Origin: Alphaproteobacteria bacterium
Lineage (GTDB): Bacteria; Pseudomonadota; Alphaproteobacteria; Sphingomonadales; Emcibacteraceae
Direction: 5' to 3'
Assembly: GCA_013152615.1 (NCBI GenBank)
Contig: JAADGA010000262.1
Location: 1-23,245 of the forward strand
DNA: 23,245 bases
Below are positions 5,451 to 14,551 of the stretch, in pieces. Position numbers and translations under genes: made by a program. The notes beneath the pieces were generated by a model, which was not told the DNA's origin, did not search any database, and saw only the letters and a list, made by a program, of their open reading frames with translations. Position 1 is the first letter of the stretch. The number at the start of each line of letters is the position of its first letter.

Positions 5451-7799
5451 GTGGCAGCAGGGAAATCAGATCAGCTTTTTATCAAGTGGTTCGGTATTCT
5501 TGATCGGCATTGGCGACTGTTCCTGCTGTTGCCGCTTCTGTTTACCTTCATTCTTGCCAGCGGGATGGCTTTTCTAAAACAGAACAGCGATGGCCGGATT
5601 TTCTTTGATAAAAACAGCCCTGAACGTCAACGGCTGCTGGCACTGGAACAGAGATTCAGCGAGAGCAACAGCATCCTGCTTGTCCTGTCGGCACAAGACG
5701 GGAGCATTTTTACCCCGAAATCAATGCAGGCCATTTTAACGGTAACAAAGTTGGCGTGGCGGATTCCTTATGTTACCCGGGTAACGTCGCTGAGCAATTT
5801 CCAGCATGTTTCGTCCAATGATGATGGCTTGGTCATTAATGACCTGTTTACGGCGGACAGCCTCCGCGATCCGGGCCTTATCGCGAAGGTAAAAGCATAT
5901 GCCCTGTCGGACAAGGATCTGGTGGGACAGATTATCTCGCCCGACGGCGCGACCACCGCGATCGCGCTGAATGTGGCAGCCCCGAGGGGGGATAGCGATA
6001 CCATCCAGACCATAATGACAAAAGTAGAGAAAATAAAAGATGTCATTCATAAAAAATATAGCGGACTTGGATTTTATATAACCGGGGATGTCCCGTTGGA
6101 TAATGCCTTTGCGCAGGCCTATGGCTATGATCTGCAATATCTGTTTCCGCTGTTCCTGCTGGTTATTTTTCTGGTATGCGCCTTTTTCTTCAGGTCATTG
6201 CTGTTATCGGCGGTTATTTTGCTGATGATGCTGTTGGTGGTCGCGGCGACGATGGGCAGTTCGGGCTATCTGGGGATTGACCTGACTGCCGGGACGTCGA
6301 GCGTTCCTGTCATTCTTATTACCATTTCGCTGGCAGATTTTATTCACCTGCTGTCGGTAACCCGTCGGGGGATGAGAGCGGGGCTGGATGAAAAGCGGGC
6401 CGTTGAACAGGCGATCAGGCGTACTTTCCTGCCGGTTTTCCTGACAAGTATCACCACGCTGATCGGCTTTGTCAGTTTGAATTTCAGTGATGCCCCGCCG
6501 TTTCGCGATCTCGGTAATCTGGTTGCGATCGGTATCCTGATCAGCTATCTGATCAGCCTGACCTTTTTCCCGGTGTTGCTGGCACGGATGAAATTAGGAC
6601 ATATTTTCAGGACCGAACCCGGGCGGTTTGCGCTGTCGGCTAATTTTATCCCGGCATTTTCGGAGTATCTTGTCAGCAAGCGGAAAAATATTTTTCTGGC
6701 CATTACGCTGGTGACGATAGTGATCGGCAGCGGGGTGACGAAGATCGAGTTTGATGATGACTGGGTGAAATATTTTGATCGGGGAAACCAGTTCCGTCAG
6801 GATACAGAATTTGTGATCAACCACCTGACCGGGGTCGAGACGATTGAGTATGTCATTTCTTCCGGTAAAGAAGGCGGGATAACGGCGCCCGCTTTTCTCA
6901 ACCGGTTGGATAAATTCGATAAATGGGCGCTGGGGCAACCGGAAATCAATCATGTCTCCTCTATTGTTTCGCTGTTCAAGAAGATGAATTTTTACATGAA
7001 CAGAAAAGCGGGAGAAACGTCAGAACATTCAGCCACTATTGCCAAAAACGCCAATCTTAACGCGCAATATCTGTTGTTGTATGAAATGTCGCTCCCGGCG
7101 GGTCAGGATTTGAATGACCGGATTGATATCGCCCGGGAGGATACCCGGCTCACGGTGACGGCCCGCAATCTGAGTTCACGGCAAATGCGCCAGCTTGATG
7201 CACGGGTAAGTAAAAAATTGCGGCAGATGAAATTAATCAGCCCCCATGACAGCGGCACCGGGGTGCCGCTCATGTTTGCCAATCTTTCCGCGCGAAATAT
7301 AAAATCAATGCTGGCAGGAATAGCCTTTGCCCTGATTACCGTTTCGTTGATTATTACGCTGTCTTTCAGGAGTCTGAAGCTCGGCTTGATCAGTTTTGTG
7401 GTCAATATCCTGCCAATCATACTGGGATTTGGCATTTGGGGCTGGATTTACCATTATGTCGGCGTATCGCTGACGGTTGTGGCGGCAATTGCCTTTGGCC
7501 TGGTGGTTGATGATACCATCCATTTTATCACTAAATATAGCGAAAATACTGGTAAAAAACACCGGAATGTGGTCAATGCCCTAGCGGCAACCTATAGTGA
7601 AATCGGTGGGGCCCTGCTCATGACATCATGTGTTTTGGCGTTGGGATTCATGGTTCTGACTTTCTCCCTGTTTCAGCCAACCTGGGCGCTCGGGTTGATT
7701 TCGGTCATTATGATATTGTTGGCCTTGGTCTATGATTTCCTGTTGTTGCCGGTGTTGCTCGCTTTATCTGATATCGGCCTGAAGCGGAAATCCGGTTAG
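5451..7799 (+). CDS. RND-superfamily (MMPL-type) exporter
   Basis: A 782-residue inner-membrane protein with the duplicated layout of the predicted RND exporters: each half has one N-terminal helix (first at about residues 20-41), a periplasmic domain, then a bundle of five helices. The proton-relay positions look like Asp296 in SLADFIHLL (first half) and Asp687-Asp688 in GLVVDDTIHF (second half). Relatives include MMPL and HpnN-type transporters, which move lipids or hydrophobic products out of the inner membrane and often work without the AcrA/TolC partners, which are absent here. Placement directly after an acyltransferase suggests an acyl-lipid cargo; this is inference. Translation starts at GTG 5451, with GGAAGG about 11 bases upstream. 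A sigma-54-like element overlaps the spacer. Confidence 0.88.
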   Translation: MAAGKSDQLFIKWFGILDRHWRLFLLLPLLFTFILASGMAFLKQNSDGRIFFDKNSPERQRLLALEQRFSESNSILLVLSAQDGSIFTPKSMQAILTVTKLAWRIPYVTRVTSLSNFQHVSSNDDGLVINDLFTADSLRDPGLIAKVKAYALSDKDLVGQIISPDGATTAIALNVAAPRGDSDTIQTIMTKVEKIKDVIHKKYSGLGFYITGDVPLDNAFAQAYGYDLQYLFPLFLLVIFLVCAFFFRSLLLSAVILLMMLLVVAATMGSSGYLGIDLTAGTSSVPVILITISLADFIHLLSVTRRGMRAGLDEKRAVEQAIRRTFLPVFLTSITTLIGFVSLNFSDAPPFRDLGNLVAIGILISYLISLTFFPVLLARMKLGHIFRTEPGRFALSANFIPAFSEYLVSKRKNIFLAITLVTIVIGSGVTKIEFDDDWVKYFDRGNQFRQDTEFVINHLTGVETIEYVISSGKEGGITAPAFLNRLDKFDKWALGQPEINHVSSIVSLFKKMNFYMNRKAGETSEHSATIAKNANLNAQYLLLYEMSLPAGQDLNDRIDIAREDTRLTVTARNLSSRQMRQLDARVSKKLRQMKLISPHDSGTGVPLMFANLSARNIKSMLAGIAFALITVSLIITLSFRSLKLGLISFVVNILPIILGFGIWGWIYHYVGVSLTVVAAIAFGLVVDDTIHFITKYSENTGKKHRNVVNALAATYSEIGGALLMTSCVLALGFMVLTFSLFQPTWALGLISVIMILLALVYDFLLLPVLLALSDIGLKRKSG

Positions 7800-7810
7800 A
7801 TTACTGGAAA

Positions 7811-7835
7811 TATGGTATCTGGAGCCATAATTTTT
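7811..7835 (+). terminator. Weak terminator after exporter gene
   Basis: TATGG (7811-7815) and CCATA (7825-7829) form a 5-bp AT-rich stem followed by TTTTT (7831-7835). It lies 12 bases past the exporter stop and could separate this unit from the epsB-prs genes. The stem is weak. Confidence 0.35.
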
Positions 7836-7848
7836 CTTTGTTGTTAAG

Positions 7849-7861
7849 ACCTTACTAAGGT
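7849..7861. promoter_or_regulatory. Dyad upstream of epsB
   Basis: ACCTTA-C-TAAGGT is a perfect 6-bp inverted repeat with a 1-base centre, in the 188-base spacer before epsB. Its size suits an operator for a dimeric regulator. No convincing sigma-70 or sigma-54 promoter could be assigned in this spacer. A second small inverted repeat, GCCGG/CCGGC, lies at 7930-7947. Confidence 0.35.
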
Positions 7862-7987
7862 TTTAGAAATGCTTTGTTCATAAATAAATACTATTGTAGC
7901 GTGAAGAGAAGGAAATTAGTCATTCCGTAGCCGGCGGGGTATCCGGCAGGCCGTTTGTCAAGAGGGTTTTGAGGCGCATATAAGACA

Positions 7988-9376
7988 ATGATCAGAATAT
8001 TCAAACATTATGTTCCGAAGTCGTTATTTATATTGGGGCTGGGGGAAACGATTATTTTGTTGATGGCGATTTGGGGAGCGCTGAATTTCCGCTATTTTCA
8101 GGTCGGGCTGGACGCGCCGGAGTTTTTTGCCAATGCGGGCGGTATTTTTTCATTCGTTCTGGTGGTTTATGTTGTGCTGCTGGCGACCGGGCTTTATCAG
8201 CTTGACGCCTGCCGCGATCTGAAAATTACCGCAATACGTCTGTCGGCAAGTCTTGGCTTCTCCATCATTGTCCTTTCGGTCATTCTCTATATGTTTCCGG
8301 TTATTGACCTGTGGCGAAGCGTGATAATCTATGCGTTGCTGCTGTCATTTATCGGCCTGCTGTTCAGCCGCTTTACCTATATGCATCTTGTTGATTTAAG
8401 AGGGTTAAAAAGGAGGATTCTTGTTCTGGGAGCCGGGGAGCAGGCAGAGATGGTTCGTTCCTGTGGCACCAAAAATTCCAATGATGTCGAATTCGTCGGC
8501 TTTCTGCGGATAAATGATAATGAAAGAACGGTAAAGGCAGCGAAAGATTTCAAGGATGGTCACTCGTTGAAAGAAATTGTCAACCAGCTGTCAGCCCAGG
8601 AAATTGTGGTGGCGATCGAGGAAAGGCGGGGAGCCCTGCCGATAAATGATTTGCTTGATTGCAAGATTGAGGGCTGCAATATTATTGAGGCAACAACATT
8701 TATTGAACGCCAGTCCGGGACCGTCAGCCTGAAGAATGTCAATCCGAGCTGGATGGTATTTTCTGACGGCTTTGGTGGGGGCGGCGATTTTGATCTTGTC
8801 CTGAAGCGAATATTTGATATTAGCGCAAGTCTGTTGTTGCTGATTTTGAGTTTACCGATATTGTTGATTACTGCCCTGCTGGTGAAGATCAGCAGCAAGG
8901 GGCCGGTATTTTACCGTCAGGAACGGGTTGGTTTGAACAGCAGGACGTTTAATGTGTTGAAATTCCGAAGCATGACCATTGATGCGGAGGCCGACGGTGT
9001 GCCCAAATGGGCGGCGAAGGGTGACGCCCGGGTAACGGCGCTTGGCCGGATGATCAGGGCCAGCAGAATTGACGAGATTCCCCAGATATTCAATGTCCTT
9101 GGTGGCACAATGAGCTTTGTCGGCCCCCGTCCCGAGCGGCCTTTTTTCGTTGATCAACTGGAACGAAAGATCCCGTTTTACGGCGAACGGCACCGGGTCA
9201 AGCCGGGCATTACCGGCTGGGCACAACTGAATTATCCTTATGGTGCCTCGGAAGAGGACAGCAAACGTAAACTGGAATATGACCTTTACTATATCAAGAA
9301 TTATTCCCTGTTTCTTGATTTCCTTATCCTCATTCAAACGGTACGGGTGGTGTTATGGCCGGATGGTGTGAGGTAA
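7988..9376 (+). CDS. epsB: EpsB-type PEP-CTERM-associated sugar transferase (initiating glycosyltransferase)
   Basis: This 462-residue inner-membrane enzyme should load the first sugar phosphate onto the polyprenyl-phosphate carrier and so start exopolysaccharide repeat units. The N-terminal third has about four membrane helices. A Rossmann-like CoA-binding-type segment begins near residue 140 (RILVLGAGEQAE). The catalytic bacterial sugar transferase domain runs from about residue 272 to the end, with KRIFDI before a membrane hairpin, VLKFRSM, ASRIDEIPQ, FVGPRPERP and KPGITGWAQ. The overall form matches the sugar transferases found with prsK/prsR. The ATG at 7988 has only a weak SD. It lies 9 bases before prsK and is probably the first gene of the prs unit. 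Confidence 0.9.
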   Translation: MIRIFKHYVPKSLFILGLGETIILLMAIWGALNFRYFQVGLDAPEFFANAGGIFSFVLVVYVVLLATGLYQLDACRDLKITAIRLSASLGFSIIVLSVILYMFPVIDLWRSVIIYALLLSFIGLLFSRFTYMHLVDLRGLKRRILVLGAGEQAEMVRSCGTKNSNDVEFVGFLRINDNERTVKAAKDFKDGHSLKEIVNQLSAQEIVVAIEERRGALPINDLLDCKIEGCNIIEATTFIERQSGTVSLKNVNPSWMVFSDGFGGGGDFDLVLKRIFDISASLLLLILSLPILLITALLVKISSKGPVFYRQERVGLNSRTFNVLKFRSMTIDAEADGVPKWAAKGDARVTALGRMIRASRIDEIPQIFNVLGGTMSFVGPRPERPFFVDQLERKIPFYGERHRVKPGITGWAQLNYPYGASEEDSKRKLEYDLYYIKNYSLFLDFLILIQTVRVVLWPDGVR

Positions 9377-9385
9377 CGCGGGCAG

Positions 9386-11503
9386 ATGGAAAAAGAATTA
9401 GGCAATATTGGTTTTGTAACCTTCCTGCTTTCCGGTCTGTCTTATCTGGCGCTCGGGATTTATCTTGCGGTTAACAGGAAAGGCCGTTTTGAAAGCCGGT
9501 GGTTAATTCTGGCAATTTTCGTCAGTGCTTTATGGTCACTGGCCACGGCGGCCGCTTTTCTGGATATCGGCAAAATAGTCTATTTCCTGTCATTTCTGGA
9601 AACCTTGCGCGGGGTGAGCTGGGCGGTCTTTTTCTCGCTGTTGTTATCCCGGATCTGGACGATGCAGGGCAATGACGGCCTCGGCAGGAATTTATTATTT
9701 TTTCTATTCTCCTTTTTTGCGATCGCGATAATCCTGAGTCTGGTAAAAACAGTATTTACTTTTGGTTATCCGACACTGCTGCCGCTGGTTCACTATAGTA
9801 TTTACAGCACGCTGGTCCTGTGCATCGTTATTTTTCTGCTGGTTGAAAATCTTTATCGCAATTCAGCCGAAGACGGGCGCTGGGGGATCAAGCTGTTGGT
9901 GCTTGCGGTGGCGGTCCTCTATATTTATGATTTTCTTATCTATGCCGACAGCCTGCTTTTTTCAGCGATTGGCGGTAAATTATTTGATGCCCGGGGGATG
10001 GTAAATTTTCTGATTGTTCCGGTACTTGCGGTTGCGGTTTCCAGAAATCCAACCTGGAAACTGAATATCAAACTGTCGCGCAAGGTTGCTTTTCATACCG
10101 TCACGCTGGTCGGTACCGGAGCCTATTTAATCGGCATGTCGGCAGCGGGGTATTTCCTGCAGAATTTTGGTGGCCGGTGGGGCAATATATTTCAGGTCAG
10201 TTTTATCCTGGTGGCATTGCTGGGGCTGGTGGTTCTTATCAGTTCCGGAAAATTCAGGGCGCTGACCCAGGTATTGCTGTCCAAGCATTTTTTCCAGTAT
10301 CGTTATGATTACCGGGAAGAATGGCTGAAATTTATCAATACAATCTCGGCTACGGGCGAGCATTATAATTTACGCGAACGTGTTATTAAAACCATGGCGG
10401 ATGTCATGGATAGTTCCGGCGGCGCACTATGGCTGCGGGAGCAGCCGGACGTCTTTCAACTGGCGGCCAAATGGAATTTTGGCATCGATGTGGAAGATGA
10501 ATTATTATCCGGTGACGAATTTATAAAATTCCTTGAGCAGAAAGAGTGGATTGTTGATCTGAACAGCGATACAGACGAGGGCAATATCAAGTCTCATGAT
10601 ATTGCGGTGCCGTCGTGGCTGTTGTGTAATTTACAATATTGGCTGGTTCTGCCGCTCAATCATTTGGGTAAACTGGTGGGCTTTGTGGTTTTGCTCCAGC
10701 CGCGGGTGAAAAGTGACCTGAATTGGGAGAGTACGGATCTGTTAAAAACAATTGGTCGTCAACTGGCCAGCTATCTCGCGGAACAGATTGCAGAAAAATC
10801 TCTGGCCGAATCCCGCGAGTTTGATTCTTTTAATCGAAAATTTGCCTTTGTTGTTCATGATATCAAGAATTTGGCCAGCCAGTTGTCGCTCATTGTGAAA
10901 AATGCGGAAAAGCATGCGGATAACCCTGAATTCCAGAAGGATGTATTATTGACCGTTCAGGATTCCGCCAAAAAAATGAACAGTTTGCTGTCCCGAATCA
11001 CGGTTGTTCAGGAGCCTTCCCGGAAAAAAATAGATAAAATCCTCAATATAAGTCATATTATGGGGCAAATGGTTGCACGCTATCATAGCCGCGGGGTGAA
11101 TATCGCGTTCACGGGGCCGGAGGAGGTCGAGGTTTATGCGGATGAGGAAAGTGTCGAGACGATATTTATGCATCTGGTCGAGAATGCCCGCGAGGCTTGT
11201 GCAGAAGGAAATATAAAACTGGAAATCGGCATGACCTGCGATGGTGGTTTTGCGATTATACAGGTTAAGGACAATGGTCACGGCATGACGCGGGATTTTA
11301 TCCAGAATGAGCTGTTCAGGCCGTTCCGGTCAACAAAAGAGAATGGCTACGGCATTGGGGCCTATGAAAGCCGGGAGATGATCAAACGGCTGGGTGGCAG
11401 GCTTGAGGTCAAAAGCAAACAGAATGTGGGGACGACGATGAAGGTTTATTTGCGTTTGGTTGACGCGGGCCGCGAAGGTCAGGCAGAGGGTGGAAAAATA
11501 TGA
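9386..11503 (+). CDS. prsK: PEP-CTERM system sensor histidine kinase PrsK
   Basis: The 705-residue membrane kinase pairs with PrsR, whose gene overlaps it by 4 bases (ATGA). The N-terminal 290 or so residues contain eight or nine hydrophobic helices without a large periplasmic domain, so the signal may be sensed in the membrane. A GAF-like region covers about 310-465. The kinase core follows: the phospho-acceptor His491 in VVHDIKNL, the N-box LVENAREAC near 600, DNGHGM near 630, and the glycine-rich GYGIGAYES near 652. The architecture and the partner gene identify PrsK, the sensor of the exosortase/PEP-CTERM regulon. The ATG at 9386 follows GCGGGCAG. The gene looks intact. Confidence 0.92.
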   Translation: MEKELGNIGFVTFLLSGLSYLALGIYLAVNRKGRFESRWLILAIFVSALWSLATAAAFLDIGKIVYFLSFLETLRGVSWAVFFSLLLSRIWTMQGNDGLGRNLLFFLFSFFAIAIILSLVKTVFTFGYPTLLPLVHYSIYSTLVLCIVIFLLVENLYRNSAEDGRWGIKLLVLAVAVLYIYDFLIYADSLLFSAIGGKLFDARGMVNFLIVPVLAVAVSRNPTWKLNIKLSRKVAFHTVTLVGTGAYLIGMSAAGYFLQNFGGRWGNIFQVSFILVALLGLVVLISSGKFRALTQVLLSKHFFQYRYDYREEWLKFINTISATGEHYNLRERVIKTMADVMDSSGGALWLREQPDVFQLAAKWNFGIDVEDELLSGDEFIKFLEQKEWIVDLNSDTDEGNIKSHDIAVPSWLLCNLQYWLVLPLNHLGKLVGFVVLLQPRVKSDLNWESTDLLKTIGRQLASYLAEQIAEKSLAESREFDSFNRKFAFVVHDIKNLASQLSLIVKNAEKHADNPEFQKDVLLTVQDSAKKMNSLLSRITVVQEPSRKKIDKILNISHIMGQMVARYHSRGVNIAFTGPEEVEVYADEESVETIFMHLVENAREACAEGNIKLEIGMTCDGGFAIIQVKDNGHGMTRDFIQNELFRPFRSTKENGYGIGAYESREMIKRLGGRLEVKSKQNVGTTMKVYLRLVDAGREGQAEGGKI

Positions 11504-12858
11504 CCGGAGAAGAGAAAAGAATCCTGCTGGTAGTTGAAGATGATCCCGGCCTTCAACGGCAGTATAAGTGGAATTTCGAGAATTATAACGCTATCATCGC
11601 GGGGGATCGCCCGGCGGCTCTTCGGGTGCTGGAAACCGGCAAACCCGCCGTGGTTACGCTTGACCTGGGACTGCCGCCGGATGCGGACGGCACGACCGAG
11701 GGCTTTGCGACGCTGGAGGAAATCATGCGCGTGGCCCCTCATACCAAGATTATTGTTGCCAGTGGCCATGGCAGTCATGAAAGCGCCGTGAAAGCTATTG
11801 CTATGGGGGCGTATGATTTTTACCAGAAACCGGTTGATCCGGTACAATTGGGCCTGATTGTTGACCGCGCGTTCAGACTTTATGATCTGGAGACCGAAAA
11901 TCAGCGCTTGTCAGAGATCAGCCAATCCTCCCGGTTTCCGGGATTGATCACCGGCTGTCCCAATATGTATAAGATATGTGATATGATCGAACGGGTGGCC
12001 CCGGCGAATGTATCGGTATTATTATTGGGGGCGAGCGGCACTGGCAAAGAGCTTCTGGCGCGGGCGATTCATAATTCCAGCGAGCGACGGGATGGTCGCT
12101 TTGTGGCGATCAATTGTGCGGCGATCCCGGAAAACCTGCTTGAGAGCGAATTGTTTGGCTATGAAAAGGGTGCCTTCACCGGGGCGGTCAAGCAGACGGT
12201 TGGCAAAATTGAACTGGCCGAGGGCGGTACGCTGTTCCTTGACGAGATTGGCGACCTGCAATTTTCACTACAGGTTAAACTGTTGCGTTTTCTACAGGAA
12301 CGGGTCGTTGAACGGGTCGGAGGGCGCAAGGAAATCCCGGTCGATGTCCGGGTGGTCTGTGCCACCCATCAGGATCTTGAGCGTGATATCGGCGAGGGAA
12401 AATTTCGCGAGGACCTGTTCTACCGATTGAGTGAAATTATTATTAATATTCCCTCACTTGCAGATCGTGAGGGAGATGCTATTCTTCTGGCCAGAACATT
12501 TCTGATCAAATTTAATATTGAACTGAAAAAACAGGTCAGGGGATTCACCCAGGATGCGCTGACGACTATTGCGTCCTATAAATGGCCGGGCAATGTGCGC
12601 GAACTGGAAAACCGGGTTAAAAGAGCGGTTATCATGTGTAATGGCAAGAAGATAACCGCCGACGATATGGAACTTAACGTCGAAAAAAGTGAACTGGAAT
12701 TACTGGACTTGAAAGTTGTCAGGGAAAATGCGGATATCCGGGCGATTAACCGGGCGCTGGTTCAGGCCAGCGGGAATGTGAGTAGAGCCTCGAAAATGTT
12801 AGGCATAAGCCGACCGACATTCTATGGTCTGGTTCGACAATATAACATTTCACTCTAG
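11500..12858 (+). CDS. prsR: PEP-CTERM-box response regulator PrsR (sigma-54 activator)
   Basis: The 452-residue protein has three parts. The receiver domain (about 1-125) has acidic residues near 13-15, phospho-acceptor Asp55 in VTLDLGLP and Lys in FYQKPVD. The AAA+ domain has Walker A GASGTGKE (177-184), the sigma-54-contacting GAFTGA loop (224-229) and Walker B GGTLFLDEIGDL. The Fis-type DNA-binding helix-turn-helix lies at the C-terminus (NVSRASKMLGISRPTFYGL). It should activate sigma-54 promoters carrying the PEP-CTERM box when phosphorylated by PrsK. All key residues are present, so regulation appears intact although the downstream prsT is not. It overlaps prsK by 4 bases, implying translational coupling. 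Confidence 0.94.
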   Translation: MTGEEKRILLVVEDDPGLQRQYKWNFENYNAIIAGDRPAALRVLETGKPAVVTLDLGLPPDADGTTEGFATLEEIMRVAPHTKIIVASGHGSHESAVKAIAMGAYDFYQKPVDPVQLGLIVDRAFRLYDLETENQRLSEISQSSRFPGLITGCPNMYKICDMIERVAPANVSVLLLGASGTGKELLARAIHNSSERRDGRFVAINCAAIPENLLESELFGYEKGAFTGAVKQTVGKIELAEGGTLFLDEIGDLQFSLQVKLLRFLQERVVERVGGRKEIPVDVRVVCATHQDLERDIGEGKFREDLFYRLSEIIINIPSLADREGDAILLARTFLIKFNIELKKQVRGFTQDALTTIASYKWPGNVRELENRVKRAVIMCNGKKITADDMELNVEKSELELLDLKVVRENADIRAINRALVQASGNVSRASKMLGISRPTFYGLVRQYNISL

Positions 12859-12923
12859 AGTATTTGTGGAATTAGCAGACGATTTAACCAGCAATGAAGC
12901 GACAGCAAATAAAGGCATATAAA

Positions 12924-13253
12924 ATGAAAAATCTGTTCATCTTTTCCATTATGTTGTTTATGGGGGTATCAGTTGCGAGGGCCGGAGTGCCGGCTAATGG
13001 AGCCGTGGATAACGGCAGGAGTGCGTCTTATAAAAAGGATGCCGAACAATATCTTAAAAAGGGCGATATCAAGGCGGCAATTATCCAGTTGAAAAATGCC
13101 AAAATGCCATTCTGGCCGAGCCGAAAAATGCTCAAAACAGGGTTGCGCTGGCCGATCTATATCTTAAGACCAGAAATGCCCCTTCCGCCGAAAAAGAATA
13201 TTTGCGTGCGATTAAACTCGGCATGGAAAAGTCAAAGGTCATTCTCAATCTGA
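12924..13253 (+). CDS. PrsT fragment 1: signal peptide and first TPR, truncated
   Basis: This is what would be translated from the prsT start: a secreted peptide of 109 residues. Residues up to about 59 are authentic. After the 8-bp duplication the frame is wrong and codes for a Pro/Arg/Trp-rich tail (beginning KMPFWPSRKM) unlike TPR sequence, ending at TGA 13253. An in-frame ATG at 12894 would add 10 residues but has no SD and would precede the signal peptide. Confidence 0.6.
   Translation: MKNLFIFSIMLFMGVSVARAGVPANGAVDNGRSASYKKDAEQYLKKGDIKAAIIQLKNAKMPFWPSRKMLKTGLRWPIYILRPEMPLPPKKNICVRLNSAWKSQRSFSI
13093..13108. repeat. 8-bp exact tandem duplication, first prsT frameshift
   Basis: AAAATGCC occurs at 13093-13100 and again at 13101-13108. 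The extra 8 bases shift the frame. Deleting either copy joins ...QLKNA directly to ILAEPKNA..., which keeps the TPR spacing. Confidence 0.92.
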
Positions 13254-14551
13254 GTAAAATATGGCTGCTTGAGCATGAGTATAAAAAGATACTGGACCAG
13301 CTTCACGAAAAGGATATCACCAAGGCGGAAAAAGCCGAGTTTTACCTCATTATCGGCAATGCCTATCAGGGGTTGAACAATATTGATAAAGCCCTTTATT
13401 ATTTTAAAAAGGGTGAACAGGCCGGTGGCAAGAGTGACAGCCTCGGCGTTGCCATTGCCCAAATATATTATTTTCAGAAAAAGATGGATAAGGCAGGCAA
13501 AAGGGTCGATGAAGTCCTTGATCATAACCCGAAAAATATCCGGGCGCTGGTCCTGAAAGGGGAATTGGTCAATCTGAAATCCGGTCCCAAAAAAGCCATG
13601 TCCTATTTTGAACAGGCGTTGCAATATAACCCTAAAAATATCCCGGCGCTGTTTAAGATGTCGGCGATCCTGTATGACCTTAACCGGCCGGATGAGGCTC
13701 TGGAAAAGCTGAATGTCATCTTTTCGATTACGCCGAAAAACCCACTGGCGAATTATTTGTCTGCGGTCATTTATGCCAAGAAAAACAATCTGGATAAAGC
13801 CGAGGAATTCCTGGATAATTCCGGACAGGCGCTGGATAATTTTCCCGGCGCCCTGATTTTGAGATCCATCATCAATTATACCCGGAAAAATTATGCCCAG
13901 GCGATTTATTATCTGGACAAGCTGATTAAGATAGCGCCGAAAAATGTTGTGGCCCGCCGGTTACTGGGGGCGGCGCTGTTACATCAGGATGATGCCCGGC
14001 AGGCGGTCAATATTTTAATGCCGGTAGTCAGGGACGGCAAGGCCGGATCGGTGATATATGCGCTGCTCGGCAGTGCCAATATGAAACTTGGCCATTATCA
14101 GAAAGGCACTGATTTCTTTAAAAAAGCCGTTAAAATGAAGCCCGGGGCCAGCACTCTGAAAACACAGTTGGCCTTGAGCGAGCTTGCCGCCGGTAATGCC
14201 AAGGCTGCCCAGAGCAATTTACAGGCAATATTGGACAAGGACCCCAATTCAAAACGGGCGGCGACATATATAACCCTTATTTCACTGCGGCAGAAAAATT
14301 TCGCGGCGGCAATAAAGGGGGCCGAAACCCTGATTAAACAATCGGCGGTTAATCCGGTCGGTTATAATCTGAAAGGGGTTGCCCTGCTTGGACAGGGGAA
14401 AAAGGTTGCTGCGAAAGCCGCCTTTGAAAAAGCGTTGAAAGTTTCGCCGACATATTATTCGGCGTCAATGAATCTGGCGCGGCTGGCGGAGCAAGACGGC
14501 CATGTGGACGCAGCACTCAAAATTTATCAGCAGATTTTAACCACGTTTTAA
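13202..14551 (+). CDS. PrsT fragment 2: central TPR array
   Basis: An open frame of about 449 codons holds the central TPR array, with regular repeats such as YFEQALQYNPKNIPAL and FFKKAVKMKPGASTL. The nominal start is a TTG inside the gene with no convincing SD and no signal peptide, so it is unlikely to be expressed as an independent exported protein. It ends at TAA 14549-14551, created by the second copy of the 11-bp repeat. Confidence 0.55.
   Translation: MRAIKLGMEKSKVILNLSKIWLLEHEYKKILDQLHEKDITKAEKAEFYLIIGNAYQGLNNIDKALYYFKKGEQAGGKSDSLGVAIAQIYYFQKKMDKAGKRVDEVLDHNPKNIRALVLKGELVNLKSGPKKAMSYFEQALQYNPKNIPALFKMSAILYDLNRPDEALEKLNVIFSITPKNPLANYLSAVIYAKKNNLDKAEEFLDNSGQALDNFPGALILRSIINYTRKNYAQAIYYLDKLIKIAPKNVVARRLLGAALLHQDDARQAVNILMPVVRDGKAGSVIYALLGSANMKLGHYQKGTDFFKKAVKMKPGASTLKTQLALSELAAGNAKAAQSNLQAILDKDPNSKRAATYITLISLRQKNFAAAIKGAETLIKQSAVNPVGYNLKGVALLGQGKKVAAKAAFEKALKVSPTYYSASMNLARLAEQDGHVDAALKIYQQILTTF

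Noticed and set aside
5772..5785. Perfect 14-bp palindrome GTTACCCGGGTAAC
   Set aside because: It lies inside the exporter coding region in an ordinary protein segment (YVTRVTS) with no promoter nearby; treated as chance.
7945..7958. GG-N10-GT resembling a sigma-54 promoter upstream of epsB
   Set aside because: The essential GC of the -12 element is GT here and other consensus bases are missing.
9106..9122. TGGCAC followed by GCTTTG in epsB, resembling a sigma-54 promoter
   Set aside because: The spacing between GG and GC is wrong and the site is inside the coding region for the conserved GGTMSFVGPRP motif.
12298..12321. Imperfect 12-bp tandem repeat in prsR (GAACGGGTCG units)
   Set aside because: It encodes QERVVERVGGR, a normal conserved segment of sigma-54 activators, not a recent duplication.
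13093..13108. Programmed ribosomal frameshifting at the first prsT break
   Set aside because: There is no classical slippery heptamer with a downstream structure, and the exact 8-bp duplication explains the shift completely.
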